DNA from: Hofstenia miamia
Taxonomy: Eukaryota; Xenacoelomorpha; Acoela; Hofsteniidae
Direction: 5' to 3'
Assembly (NCBI GenBank): GCA_900660155.1
Contig: CABFPE010000097.1
Location: 139,738-203,737 of the forward strand
Length of the DNA: 64,000 nucleotides
Position numbers and translations under genes: made by a program. A model generated the notes under the pieces. That model was not told the origin of the DNA. It saw only the letters and a program-made list of their open reading frames with translations, and did not search any database. How positions within the stretch are numbered: position 1 is the first letter of the stretch; each line of letters begins with the position of its first letter. Of the stretch, positions 1 through 13,700 are shown piece by piece.

Positions 1-604
1 ATATATATATATATATATAAGCAGTGTATATTTATGTTTACACATTTCAGGTGCTGACATTTAAATAAAATATTAAAAATCTAGAATTGGTTATTTCCAG
101 TACGTGTGGATTTTCTCGCTATCAAGTCTGTGCTAAATTTCGCGTTCGAAATATGTATGTTTTTGTGCTAGTGATATTTGATTTGGTGGTAATATTGATA
201 ACACAAGTCTTGTTTTAAATTCCCAATTATCAGCCACTTATTAAATGTTCAATCCCCTCCTAGTCAACCACCTAATCATTTACAACAATAATTTTATCGA
301 AACTTTTAGTGATTTGTTAATGAACCTAGAAGGTATAATATGTTCATTTGACCATATACATAGAATAATCCCTAACGTTTAGTTGCTAATTTAATGTTAT
401 TAAGACTTGTGTCACTCATGACATTCAAATAGTTTGAGATACTTCTGTTTGTTCAGCAGATTTTAGTTTAATTTTAGTAAAATCTAAGGTTATTTTAAAT
501 TAAAAAATTGGCTCTAAATTTAAGAGATAACCAAACTTTTTTTAAGAAATTTTTGTATAAATTGTATATTTTGAACAAATTTAATTAAGAACGATTAAGA
601 TCCA

Positions 605-690
605 GAACTTCAGAGGGGTTGTGCCCCCAATTGAATTTATCAAGGTTGGGCAAGCCTCCCTCGAATATACCTCTGTTTTTTATTATATTC
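605..690. repeat. Dispersed repeat, copy 1 (pair with 2590)
   Basis: AGGGGTTGTGCCCCCAATTG followed by AATTTAT, AGGTTGGGC, CCCTCGAATATA aligns in order with the block at 2590. It is G/C-rich in an AT-rich setting. Boundaries and class are unknown, possibly hAT-like MITE ends. Confidence 0.55.
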
Positions 691-1642
691 CAATGTACAG
701 CATAATTTTGTAATTTAAAAGAGCGAACTGCGTGCAATAGATAACTTTTTAATGATAACGTTGCTGAGATTCGATATAGTAGCGTGTTGACTTTTTCTCG
801 TTCGATCACTGTCGCTGCATCCGTTTTTTAACAATTTGCTATGTACGCATCGTTAGTACCTCTTTTCTCGAGTTTATAATGGCGCCAATTAGACTCAAAG
901 CATCCATTTATGCGCGCGACATTAACCCATCTCTGACTGTATCAGTCGTAAAGAGAGATTTAGTTATAATGCAAGCATTTGTACATGTAAACAACTGAGC
1001 GTTTTTTGAAGTTAAGTTTATTCATTTTAGACTTAATTTTATACATAACGGAATATAATTTTTGTATGTAAATTAAATATAAAATATTTGGAGGCTTTTA
1101 AGGTTATTACCTTACCTTTAAGTATTCCTTCCTTGCGAACCTTTGATTAATACCTCGTTTCGAGTGTAGTTTTTGTTTCTTAATTTTCGAATTGCACTTG
1201 ACATTTGCCTCTGGTCATTCTTAACTCAACCTTGCTTGTGTACAATGGTTTGTAATTTTGTAATCCCGCTTCCATTGGTATTATGCCATCAAGGAAATCG
1301 ATAAACACTCACGCTAATAGCATCTGTCATAATCAATACCTTTCACAATTTATGAACTTCGCTTCATCCTATTACCGCATGACACTCGCTCTAACTTCCT
1401 TTTTCCGTGGGCCTTAAGCCAGCCAATATAATTATAAATTATGTATACAAAACTGATGTAATATTTACATATGCATTCCATCATGCATTGATCGGAAAGA
1501 ACTTTTTGACAGTTTTCGGAGTGAATTCTACACCGTTGAAATTATTTCTCATTCTTTGCAAAATGCATTACTTCGAAAAAAGTTTTAAACTAGAATACAT
1601 ATGCATCATCTGTATATGGGCCTTTAAAATATTGGAACAATC

Positions 1643-1645
<3 letters not shown>

Positions 1646-1675
<30 letters not shown>
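1646..1675. repeat. (TA)n microsatellite
   Basis: About 30 bp of TA. Others of the same kind lie at 1-19, 22046-22063, 24242-24262, 47285-47303, 47548-47560 and 62917-62930. Confidence 0.95.
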
Positions 1676-1679
<4 letters not shown>

Positions 1680-2589
1680 GTATATTAGTGTATTGAAAAA
1701 ATAATTTAAAAATAATGTTTTGTTAAAGCAATATTCTCTAGAATACAATGAAAATTCAAATGTATGGCGAAACTATTAGCAGTCAATGTCTAAATATGAT
1801 TTTTTTGTAGTTTAATTGTTAACATTGTTCTTTTATAATATAACTACTAGAGATAAAAACCTTGGAAAAAAAATAAATATTTGATTGCATTTTTATCAAA
1901 AATGCATTATTAACTACCAGGCAGTGTTCTGTTAGCAATAATTTTGGTGATTTTTTTACAGTATTTCACTGGTTATGATTATGCTTTTAATTATATACAG
2001 TTTTTCTTAACATTAAGTTGGTTTTAAAGCTCGCCTGTTCCTACTGCAATTGGTTAACGCTGTTTTTGAACTTTTGAGTGTTCTCATGTCGAAGGTTAAA
2101 CTAACTCTACATAGAACAAAGGTTTCTGCCAAAGCCGCTCATAGCTTACAGAGAGATTGTCGTCTGCGAGTCGCCCTCTCGATTTATTGGAGCTAGTTGG
2201 TGATCGCTTGACTGAAGGACTTCTTTTGTCGCCACGTCGCCATTCCTCTCTCCGTTGCAAATTAACAGTCAAAATGAATTTGAGGAAATGTTTCTTCCGA
2301 CGGTGCTTGTTTTTCTAGTTCTCACCATTGCATTGCTTTTCTGAAGCTTGAACTTTACAAAAAATGGTCCCCCTTGGCATATGTATTTTCACCTTTGCGT
2401 TTCAATATCACTACTTACTGCCATTGTAGTTCCTGATGATGTTGGATGTATATTTCAACGCAGGGCTGTACTCCTAAATATTTAACAAAGGGTGCTCTAA
2501 ATTTGAGCCCTGAGTTTTTCTGTTATACTTTGACCAAAATTTATTTTCTTAACAAATAAAGTGCACCACTCCAAAGCGTAATATAACTT

Positions 2590-2690
2590 TAGCAAGGGGG
2601 TTTGGGTGCCCAACCGAATTTAACTAGGTGGGCTGAGCTCTTCTCCCTGGGCGCCCCCTCGAGTATATTCTGTTTCAACTTACTCAAATT
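2590..2690. repeat. Dispersed repeat, copy 2 (pair with 605)
   Basis: AGGGGGTTTGGGTGCCCAAC, GAATTTAACTAGG, GGGC, CCCTCGAGTATA: the same order as copy 1 with an extra segment (TCTTCTCCCTGGGCGC). The open frame across it is not a gene. Confidence 0.55.
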
Positions 2691-5600
2691 ATAGCAACTA
2701 CTTATTGCAACTAAAAATCTTGCTAATATAAAACTTGTTTTTAGAGAAAAACTTTTATTAGCAATTGTAAATCCTATTAAACACATTGCTATTATGCGCA
2801 CCCACTGTTATTTCATTTATTATGCCTTTCAAGTTTTTTTGTATAAATATTTTAAACATTCAAGAATGCTGCTATCATCTTCGAATTGCACGTTATGAAT
2901 ATTTTTACGATTTTTGAAGTCCTTAAACTTAAGTTGATAAAACAAGTAGGCTTACTTTAGGCTTTGAATAATTATTAACCTCTTACTCGCCCGTACCCGC
3001 AGTTACACGTGAGTCGATGTTATTTTTGTACCATAAATGTTTAGACATTAGCATATAATAAACCTGAGTTTTAATGAAACTTTTGGGGCGACTAAGAAAA
3101 CGCTTTTTTACAGTGGGTTATTGGTATTCAAAGAAAAATTGATTTCATTTAAAACTATTCTTTAAGAAAATAGTTGACTGCAAGGTTTTGGTACAATGAT
3201 TCACGTGCTGGGATTATTATGTTGCCTTGCCACTTATACAGCAATTGCTGGAATTTCAAGTAAGAATGGGGGTATTCCAGATGAAATTGTATGTTCCACT
3301 AGAATTTCTTTCCAGTAATCCACCCGATTGCGAACTCTGTTTCAACAACTTGTTGTCTTGGCGAAGCATTCTTAGTAATTTCACAAATGTCCAGAGTCCT
3401 GAATTCATGCAAATATTCCGTGGCTAGAATATATTCACCGGCTGTTAACAAAACATGTTTGAAATGTGGGTCGAGGCAGAGGCACAACATCTAAACCGCG
3501 ATCTGAATTAAATTTCCTAGTATTGGTATGTTTTGTTGTGATTGGACGAATATAACCACCTCATTACTCAATTTTGATCATAAAAATGAAGAACGTTTCG
3601 GCAATTGTTGATTTGGGATGTTCGCACATCCAAAACATTTTTTTGTGCAACAAATTCATTCTTCAAACGTCAATCATTATGATCTAGACTTTCTAAAAGT
3701 CCATATTTTATTTCCTCTGAAAAAAATTATTATGTGAAAATTACAATGTTGATTTGAATAATCTACGGTTGGCTATTGATTTCAAGTTCATCTAAATATG
3801 ATTACCATTATTTTATTTATTGTATGTTGATGGGTGTTGTGTTGCTATACGGAATGTTTTTGCGTTACCGGCATAATTAAAATTATGCAAATATAGGTGA
3901 GGTATTGTTATAAAAAGGCAGGAGAAAGTTGTTTTATCTTTCTAATATAATTACTATGCAACTTTCTTTTGAAATGTTCTGCGGGGAACTTCAAAGAAAC
4001 TTATCATCTAATTAACGTCCACACGATGTTACCTGCTATGCGACCTCACAATAGCCATTTATGAATTAGATCGAAGCATTTGGGCCATTGCAGTCCAATA
4101 TTGAGTTTTGAAACTCGACGGGACGAAGTTGAAAGATTAGAAGCCCCAAAATGTCAACGCTTATTCATTTCTGGTAGTTCTGATGGGACAATGGGAAAAC
4201 TCTACTGCAAATTAGAAAATTCTCCAAATGTTTTGCTATATATACAAGCACGTTTAGAAACACGTGATTAACTCACACATATTTTGTTGAAGTTTTGAAC
4301 CAGTTAGTGATTTGCATTCTTCGCTTGACAAACTGATTGTATATTATTCAACGACAGTGTGTTTTTAAATGCTTGCAGGACAAGTAGATATAATATACAG
4401 TTTCTTTCAAATTCATTATTGATTGAATCACAATTCCCACGATAACTGGCTTTTAGTATTTAATCATGGAATACGCGGTTGTTTGGTCAACATTATAATT
4501 CGACCGCTGTTTTGAGACACCCTATCGTTTTTACATTCCTAAGAAAGAAACTTTGAAGAACCGAATGTATTGCAGCGTTTATTCTTATTCTCCTTAAATT
4601 TGCATCTTTTGTCATGTTTTGTATGACCCTTCCATATGACATATTGTTGAAGTTTGAAATCTTTAAAATTTTTATTGGATCAAAGATTTAATCTATTTTC
4701 TATTATTTTAAATCTTTGCTGGTCTTATTTTTAGCTATGAATTCTAAAGTCCTGCAATGTTTCTCGAAATCTAGTTTGAAATAATTTTTTTTCCAAAATT
4801 CAAGAGATCAAAATATGAAATTTAGGTTGTGAAGCTTTTCAATTTAAGAGTAAGTAATTTTCAAGGATACTTATCTATACGAAAATATATTATTTTAGTC
4901 GATTCCTTGCCATTTTTTTACCGGGAAGCAAATATGTTTTCAATTTTCATCATTTGCTTCTTATCGTGAAATTGAAAGGATGAGATTGCGATTTAATTGG
5001 GGGCGAGTTTTAAATCTAAGGTAAACTGTGGACCCGACGTGCTTAATACCCCGACGTCTGCGCAAATGAGTAAACATTAGCATTGAATTAGGTGAGATTA
5101 AATGAGATTATCGATATTCAATTTCTGAATAACCGTGATTTTTTATTGTCAAGGTCGGTTTGCAAACTTTATTTCAAAATCTCCTTGTGAAGACTATTTT
5201 AACAGCCTCAACCAATCCTTTTATTACTTAATACAGCCCCATCAAAACCAGGGACGTGTCCAGCCAAAAACCATTGTGAGGGGACTTCATACGGTGTAGT
5301 CAGATACAACTTATATTGACAAACTACTATATTTTTGCAATTATTTGAGTGGAAGTGAGGAAGATAACGCAAAAGTACCATTATATTGGTAAACACACTA
5401 ACATTACTGCTAATGTTTTATTACTACATTAATTTGAAAAAATATGCCCTGGTAGTAGGCATCACACCAATCCCCCGTCAAAATTAGCTTTGATGTCTGA
5501 CAGTGTAGCTTGTAAAAAAGCATGCGTACATGTTATCGAAGTTTTTAGTTTTAACGTTTTTATTTAGTAGTAGATGTCACTGTTGTAGATGATTTCATAT

Positions 5601-5873
5601 TAGAAATGCTGTAATTCCACTTGGCGGGATTTTTTGAATATTTGCAAATAATAAACAAATACCCGGTCATATACCTAATTCCTGGATCTGTCTGGTGTGG
5701 TTTTGAACCCGCACGATTACTAGCCAATTGGAACAAAAATATATTTGTTTACTTTTTTTGAAATAGTAACATAGCTATTTTTTGAAAATAGCTCAAATTT
5801 AATAATATTGCTAAGTCAACTAAAAGCGAAAACCACGACACAGTTTTATAATGCAAAAGTAGTGGGTTTAATA

Positions 5874-6080
5874 CAGGGGTGGCGCTAGGAATTCTCTACG
5901 GGTGTGCCACTGTTTGAATCGGGGTGCTAACTTAAAATCCACTAAATATCACAATTAAAACGGTGTTTTTTGAGGCAGCTTCTGTTTAAAGACTATTGAA
6001 AAAGTTAACAAATATGTGTTGTTCTAAGAGGTGCTACTTATAATGTTGGTGTCTCCCCACCTCCACTGACCCCGCCTCTG
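5874..6080. mobile_element. Probable hAT-type MITE, 207 bp
   Basis: It starts CAGGGGTGGCGCTAGG and ends in CCCCGCCTCTG, whose complement CAGAGGCGGGG resembles the left end. Both subterminal regions are G/C-rich around an AT-rich middle, as in the 29052 element. Target duplication is not clear. Confidence 0.55.
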
Positions 6081-8639
6081 ATTCAATCCAAACTCCTGAA
6101 ATAGTCATCATCAGTAAGCAGACAAGTTGATGCTGTGTCAGATACAGAAATCAACTTACAGGAAAAGGATCTGAAATGCTAGACAAGAGCATAAAAATTT
6201 ACCTAATAATTTTAATAATAATAACTTTCAATTACTTGATTTCAATTGACCTGATATATTCTAGCAAACGTTTGGAGATGTAGAAGTATAACAAAATAAT
6301 ACAAATTTCGAGATACAGTCTTGTCTTATTTTTAAATGTGAATGAATTGGAGACAGAGCGGTCATTACAAATTCCAAGTGATCAAGAACAGCAATATTTC
6401 ATTTACTCGAATCATAGATGTATCCGATCGCTTAATGAATCGAGATTAATCTCAGAATGCATTTTTCAAGTTTAGACGCATGGTAGTGTATTCAATCTCG
6501 TATCGAAAACAGGCTTGGTTCATAGATTGGTTAATGAAACAAAATTTCATTTTTCCCATTTTATTATATGAAACTTCCACTCGAAAACATTAATTAATAA
6601 AATACGAATTAGTAACCTGTTTTGCATTTTATCAATGGAAGTTTTTTAAAAATTTAAGTACGATGAATTTTCAACTAACACCCTTGCTTCTAACTAACAT
6701 ATTTGATTCTGAAAATAAATTTTCTTGACCTTAAATTGCTCACATCCTTTTCCAAAACGAATAGTTTTTTTCACAAATTTCGAACCATTTTCTCTAAACG
6801 TATTAGGAAACTTGAAAATCAAAGGATATTGTACATCTATTGGGTAACATTTTCGAATGTAGTTTTGAATGTTTGTGCTAAAATGTATTGCTGTTTGAAA
6901 TGCTTGAAAAGAACCATTTTTCAATGAAAATTTCTCCACACGTGATGCTCAGGAGATCAGGTGTACATCTACAGCACATGAGAGCAGCACCTACTCTCAA
7001 CTATTTCTCTTTATGTAGATCGACCACTCAAGTTCCATTCAGACCTCCCGAACGCAATTGTGGATTTTGGAATTATTCTTTCCCAACCCTTGATTATTGA
7101 ACACAAGCCGACCTTAGCACAGAACTAGAGCCTAACATGCAGCTGTTGAGCTTGCATGAAAAACATATGCCACATAAAACCACACAAGCCACTTTTTAGA
7201 GGTCACTGGTTACCTACTGATGGAAAAGTATATTTCATAATTTTATCGAAGCGCCCCAAACTTTTTTGCACATCAACCCTCTGAGCCCTTGCATTGGCCT
7301 AATTAGAGTTAGTTCACAAAAACAGTTTTAAAATGGAATAGATTCGAGCGAGGTATTTTGGAATTCATTTTTTCATTTGGAGCATTTAGCAATCTATTAG
7401 AAGTACCGTTTTGAAAAGTATTGTTGGATATTCAGTTATTTGCATAATTTGGATTTTGCCAAAGTAAACATTGATCACTGTCGCTGCATTGTCTCTGTGC
7501 CGCTTTTTATTTATTCAGCCTTTCCACAGAGATTCCCTCCTCATTCACTGACCGATTGTGACATAATTTTCAACATAGCCGTTATTCTTTAACCGTGAAA
7601 CACGATTCGTTTCGTTTATATGCATTAGATAAAAACATTATTTCAGAAACGATATCTACCTGGTTAAACATGCAGGATTCCTAATATTAAGTTTATATAT
7701 GTAAATCATAAAGGAGACTATATGAAGTTTTTTCTTCTTGCATTCTCGATTTCGAGAAAGTTTTACTTCAAATGAAGCGCTCTGTCTACTTTTGACACGA
7801 TTCTGGCTCTAAGCTGTTCTTAATTAACTAATTTTGTTTCATCCCGCGACAGGCAGTCAGACCGAATGTCAAAGATTTTATAGACTTCGCTTAGCGCAAT
7901 ATTGTATAATGTCATTGATTTTTCTAAGCGGTGATCACTACTCATTAATTATTCTAAGAATTTGTAAATAGTTTTAATTCAATTTAGAAAAATTAGTTTA
8001 ATTTGGTGAATAAGCGTTTGAAATCAGGCGCGTACAGACCACCACCTCGCAAAAGCAAGCCTAATCATCAATAGTTTTTAGAGTGAATATTGATTTATGG
8101 GATAACATATTTATCATTAAAAAGAGTTCCGACCAATAATTTATTTTGATTATTTTTTTCTGAAAAGAGTTATTATTATTATAGTATTTAATGAATTTCA
8201 CAATTCCCCCAATTATTTCACAGATAGTTTACAAAAGTTAGATTTTTTGTACATGTGCCTTTCATGTCCATATATTGGAATGAATCACTTTTGTAATGGC
8301 AATTTGGCCGTGAGACCTCTTCCCAATAGTGTCCCTGTCTGAAATTTGACATTTAAGGGGCATTGGAAAAAATGGAAAATCTGAAACAACGTTATGAATC
8401 AATTTAAATAATGCAACATTATTCAAATTCTTATGTTGAAAGCACAGGTCTTAAGTTTTAATTCACCATTCACTAATTGTCGGTTTTACCAACATTAAGA
8501 CAAATTGTTATGTAGATCTGGCGTTACGCAGCAAAGTTTCCTAATTTCACTTAATTCAGAGTCAGTTATAGGTTAAATTTTTTGTTGTGATTGTTTTAAT
8601 CCAATTTTTTGATTGATTTACACACTGCTTACTTTAAGT

Positions 8640-8815
8640 CAGTGGTTCTTAACCGGGGTCCACATGGACCCTAGGCGTCCATGTAGTTTTACTGGCACTC
8701 CACACACAAAAAATAGCGAATAGCTGAACTACATCAACAACAGAATTTATTGAATAAATCTTCATTTTTTACTTAATTATTCACTTATCTTTAAAAAAGG
8801 TTGAAAAAACCACTG
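8640..8815. mobile_element. hAT-type MITE, 176 bp (family 1, copy 1)
   Basis: It starts CAGTGGTTCTTAACCGGGGT and ends GGTTGAAAAAACCACTG, inverted over about 15 bp. The flanks CTTTAAGT and CTTTAGAC look like a decayed 8-bp duplication. CAGTGGTTCTTAACC is a classic hAT terminus. The internal GGTCCACATGG and CCACACACAAAA blocks recur in the copy near 48312. Confidence 0.85.
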
Positions 8816-9749
8816 CTTTAGACCAATAAAACAACATGTTTCGCATATTCGATGCAATACGAAGGACGCTTATCAACGGATTCGTAACTACAGCGTGTTT
8901 GAATCACAGGCTTACACTATTTCCCTGCTGAGTGTGTGCTTTTTTCAAAGATTAGTAAACATTTTTTAAAACATATAGTTTTAGTAACAGTTTCCATTTC
9001 AGGTTTTGTTTGGTTACATTTGTTTCTGTTAAGCTTTCAATTTTTTTAAATTAATACAGTTAGGTAGTCATTTGCTACAGTTGTTCGTTATGTTATCTAT
9101 GTACATAAGGAGGGATGCCAAACCAATTCAATTAATTGAAAATTGGGTACCCGAACAAATTTTCAAATCTATTTTTTCATTGACATCGAATCCCAATTTT
9201 CAAAACTGATTGGTCGTTCAACGCTTTTCGCCAAAATGTTAAGATGAAAGTTTATTGGAAGATCAATTTTGATATTATCTTTTAAATCCAATGATACTTC
9301 CAGTAATGCAAGGACATATCCAATGTTTTAAGATAGTTTTATTTATTATATTTTAAATAACACACATAATTTATAATTTTAGTAAATAGACAATCGACTA
9401 CTTGAGGTTGGTAAAAGTCATTTTCATATAATTAGAATTCAGTTTACCACTATCTAAATTAGTTGTCATTCCTATACCCTCCCCTTAAAGGCGATTAAAT
9501 AGTTAGTTTACATAATCCCAAGCGAGCATTTACTGCTTTTGCTCCAGCGGGTTTTCCTTTAAAGATTTGGCTTTTTTTATGAGTTTGAGCTTGTTATGAA
9601 GACATGCTTGGCACCTCATTATTTAAAGTGTGTACTTTGCCACATTTCAATAATGGTGGTGTTTTCTTAACTTTTGGAATTTAACACATTATAAAGGAAA
9701 TGAGAGTGTCCGATATCTAAGAGGTGTTGTTGCTCTCCCTTGGGGTTTA

Positions 9750-10110
9750 ATTTTGCTCATTATACCAGAAGACTACAGACAAATAGCAAGAACTCGTTAT
9801 GCACACCATTATCGGCGGCGCCGAAAGCTCCCTGATAAAGCGAAGCTGTATCTCAAACACCTTCGCTCCTTCTCATTAAATGTTTTATTTCGAAGCATAA
9901 AATTTTATCTCTCTAACTTGAAAGGGATCTTTGTTTATCGACGTTGCGAGAGTTTTTCATCAACATGCTTTCACTGCGCAATTGAGTTAGCGTTAATTAA
10001 TCGCATTATATCAAGAACGCCTTAATTTCTTAATTGACGTTTGGCGGAATGTCGAATCCGCCCACGTGATCGGCAATTTTAGTTCAATCAAATACTACTC
10101 CGCCCTACCA
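9750..10110. promoter_or_regulatory. Low-repeat block, candidate regulatory DNA
   Basis: It has higher complexity and GC than its flanks, contains GATAAAGCG and GTTAATTAATCG plus CCACGTGATCG (E-box), and lacks microsatellites. A 90-codon plus-strand frame (9753-10025) shows no recognisable domain. The regulatory role is inferred from composition only. Confidence 0.25.
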
Positions 10111-10539
10111 TTGTTAGTTATTTGAAATAACTATAATCGCAATTGATGATTATGAAGATTCTACATCTAGGTATGTACAGTTGGATCCCAGACTCCACAA
10201 TCGACTGTGTAGTTATTAATGGGTGAAGCATTGAGAATAGCCTTCATTCTAATCCACCGCGTGTTTAGAAACATCACACATCATGTCCAAAAGAAAATTC
10301 CCTCAGTGACCTCCTGTCTCTGCAGCTCTCACCATATCTCGGTGTGAATTCTCATTTTATTTCGATTTGATAATAACTTCTCTGCTGCATTGTTGACCTG
10401 ATTTTCTAATTAATTAAAGGCAGCAGAGGGTGTGCGAAATTCAATTTCCCAGTCTAAAAGTTTTATAGGTCAGAAGCGCGAGTGGTTTTCTATTTAAAAT
10501 ACTCATCAGTGGAAGCATTTGTTTTGTGAGTGTAAAGCG

Positions 10540-10760
10540 AACTTATTTATTATAGAGGGAGGATATATATTTCTTTGTGAGGAAGCTTATTGCGTTATTT
10601 GCCCTCCGCTTATGTGACTTAATAAAGCTATCACCACGCTTGCAGTTATCCCTCGGTAACCCGACCACCGACATGTCGCTTTTAATTGCAGTTGCCTTTC
10701 TCTGATAGTTATGCTCTCCTGCCGCGTTAATTAGACGTGAACGGAAGTTATAATCAAAAA
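10540..10760. promoter_or_regulatory. Low-repeat block, candidate regulatory DNA
   Basis: Mixed-composition segment with TTTAATTGCAG and GTTAATTAGACG homeodomain-like cores and no open frame. Inference from composition only. Confidence 0.2.
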
Positions 10761-13700
10761 GTTTATTTCAATATGAAAACACGTATAATGAAAAAAATAT
10801 TTCATAATCAAACTTTTTCATTTCACTATCTTTCTTACTACAGCTTTAGTCGTAGACATACGGCTGCTTTAAAAATCATTGGTTGCTTAAAAAGCATTTA
10901 AGACAAAACCCTTGTTTTTTCTTATGGGTTTTTACAATCCACACTCATGGTCGGATTCATCGATTTTCTAAGCGTTATCAGTAATCATGTGAGTTTTATT
11001 GCAATTGCTGTTTTGCCACAATTTAGTTTCTGCATGAAGACTTGGAGTTTAGTGTAACTGTTAGTTCTTTCTAATTGAAACTCAAGTCACGATCTCCAAT
11101 CGCTTCAATTCACACTTGTCAATGCTAACTGCTGCTTCCTCCATTTTCTATCTCCCATAAACTTAATTCCACTATAATATACAATTGCAGCGCTCTTTTA
11201 ACTTGGTTTGCAGCACCCACTTTTCGCCTCCTACTGCTTTCTTTTTAAACACGTAAATATCTATACATCAAAAAAATTATATAACATACATCACTATCTA
11301 AGGATAAATTCCAAACCTATATTATGAAAGTATAAATTAAAACACGTTTTTCACACCTGATTTTTTTCAAGTTTCCTTGATCAGAGTGTATTTCTCCAAT
11401 TCGCTTAAAATTATTGTTTTTGTTGGTAAACATGGTATAATTTCAGCATATTTAATGGAGATTTAACATAAAAACGATTGTACACCTATGTGTTGATTTT
11501 AAGATATCCACCACTATTGTTAACAAAAAATCAGGTTAAAAAATGTTGTATGCAAATCTTGGAAGCAATCACAAACATTAAATAACGTTTTTTTTCGAAT
11601 AAAATAGACAGAAATCATTTTTAGCAAGGGAAAAAAACAATATTACATTTTTACATATTCACCGCAACTTTCCATTACACGACTTTGATAAATTCCCTAT
11701 TAAATTCCTTGTTACATTTGGCATACAATCGCGGTTTCACATAGTGCATTGTGTTTACAATATTTTAATGACCTCCACCATCGTGGATGTTGACACTGGA
11801 TATTATAACAATGACATAAATCTTCGTCATTCTTAGAATATTAAGATTATAGCGTTAATGAATTATTTTGTTCAATGAGAAATCCGATTTTTGTAAAAAT
11901 ATACAAATTCTTTACATACCAATTGCTCAGATAGTGATGCGGTCTAATGGTCATGGAAACAAGAACTACCCTAAAATATTTTACTTTCTGAAGAAAAACT
12001 ATGTGAGCCACGTTCAGGCGCGCCATGTGCAATTCATGCGCAGGGTTCGTGCCGAAAACGACGAGAACAATTCTCTATCTTATGCAGTTTTCAGATGTGA
12101 ACTATATTCATTTTTCATGTGTTATAAGTGTTTAAAAATATTTAGAATAAACCATCACAGATTTTCAAAAGTTTCTAGCAGAATTGAATTAAATCTCTAT
12201 AAATAAATCTAGTTTTCTAGCAAGTAAAGAAATAGGGCATTGGAATGGAGGAGATGAGATTAAATGCCAGCATTCAAAAATTGAGTGTCGAGACTCTTAT
12301 TCGCTTGTACACTATAAGTGCGTACTGGTGTTTTGCGGAATAGCACTCGCCCGTGGGCTCCAGTGAGCATGCCCGGGCTTGGTGAGTCTTGGGCGGCCGC
12401 ATTTATTAAATTTTTCATAATCCACCTAGATTTTGTTGATGAATAATAGGTTTACTTAATTTTCCTTTTCTTGTTTGACTTTGCTCAATGTCCCTGGAAC
12501 ACGGTCGGTGTGATAAGATAAATTTAACAAATTTGAATTCCTATATTCTGATTTTTTATTTTATTGTTATTTTTTTAAATATTACTGCTAAGCTGAACGA
12601 TTATGGAATTGGGCATAGATTTAAACGCGCGAGTTTAGACTGCCTAAAACTACTACTGGGTGTGCCAAAAGTTTTGCCGGCAGCCGGGCCAATTTGTATC
12701 CGCCCTCAAATCACTAGAACGTACTTCTTGCGTGGTGGAATATACAAAGAAAATATTTTATAAATCACATGAAAAAAATCCTTTTTTTGCAGTGGTGGAA
12801 TTGAAATATTTTCCTAGCGGTATGAAAAGTGGGTGTTTGAAACTTTAGAACGTCTTTTTTTTAGAAACTTAAATAGCATCAACGCTGAATATAAATTATA
12901 TATTGACAATATCGCATATTCAGAATTAAAATTTCCTTTGTGATATAGACGTCCCTGCAATGTGTTCAGATCAATTTTGATAAAGTAGAACTTGTATAAT
13001 AATACCAGAGTTGTAGCGCTAAATTTTGGTAGGAAACCTTAAGAGCCATGTTTGTGTCAGATCGAGTTATTAAACATATATTGGGGCCGAATTGACATTT
13101 TTGGGTTCTTCTTTCAAACATTTTGTTTTTCTGCTTGTTGACACATCTGAGAAGAAAAATTTACTTTTAGATATTGATCAATGGATAATACATCACATAC
13201 ATGAAGCTGCAAACGCCTCTATTCAAAAATGTTTTTGTTATGATTCAGGATTGAATGTTGATCGTTGTTTTTTTAAGATAGAATTTAGAATGAATTAGCC
13301 CTCAAATATTATCCCTAATCCTGATTTGCTACAAGAATTGGGAAGTTTTCCGTTTTTAGCGACATCCTATTGGCTTTCTGGAAAATACATAAAAATCTGA
13401 ACATTGTCTATGCTTGCAAGTCAAACTCATTTATCCCAAACAGTTGAGGCGTTAGAATTACTAAATTCCTATCATAAACTGGGAATTCTAATGCGGGCTT
13501 CTAGAATTTTTATTTATTACGATATAATTTGTTTGCTTCATTTCTTGTTTTTGTAATTTTTTTCACAAAAAGCTTGACATTTTCATTCCCTTCTACGGTC
13601 ATCACCATCATCAAAAATATATAAAATATTTTTTATGATTATGCAATGACAGCAAAAAAAGTTAATGTTTTGAAAATATTTTTAGTAATATTTTTGTTAT

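Larger units (their letters stand above)
1..5873. other. Intergenic DNA
   Basis: AT-rich, with (TA)n at both 1-19 and 1646-1675 and the repeat pair at 605/2590. The minus-strand frame at 3299-3490 (LDPHFKHVLL) faintly recalls hAT transposase C-termini but is too short to call. Nothing else supported. Confidence 0.6.

Noticed and set aside
3299-3490. Minus-strand frame LCLCLDPHFKHVLL
   Set aside because: LDPxFK recalls the hAT transposase C-terminus, but no other hAT motif follows and no ends were found.
5250-5290. CAGGGACGTGTCCAGCC, a hAT-like left end
   Set aside because: No convincing inverted right end or 8-bp duplication nearby.
6694-6939. Overlapping frames on both strands
   Set aside because: Neither shows family features. 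Both follow from low stop density in this stretch.
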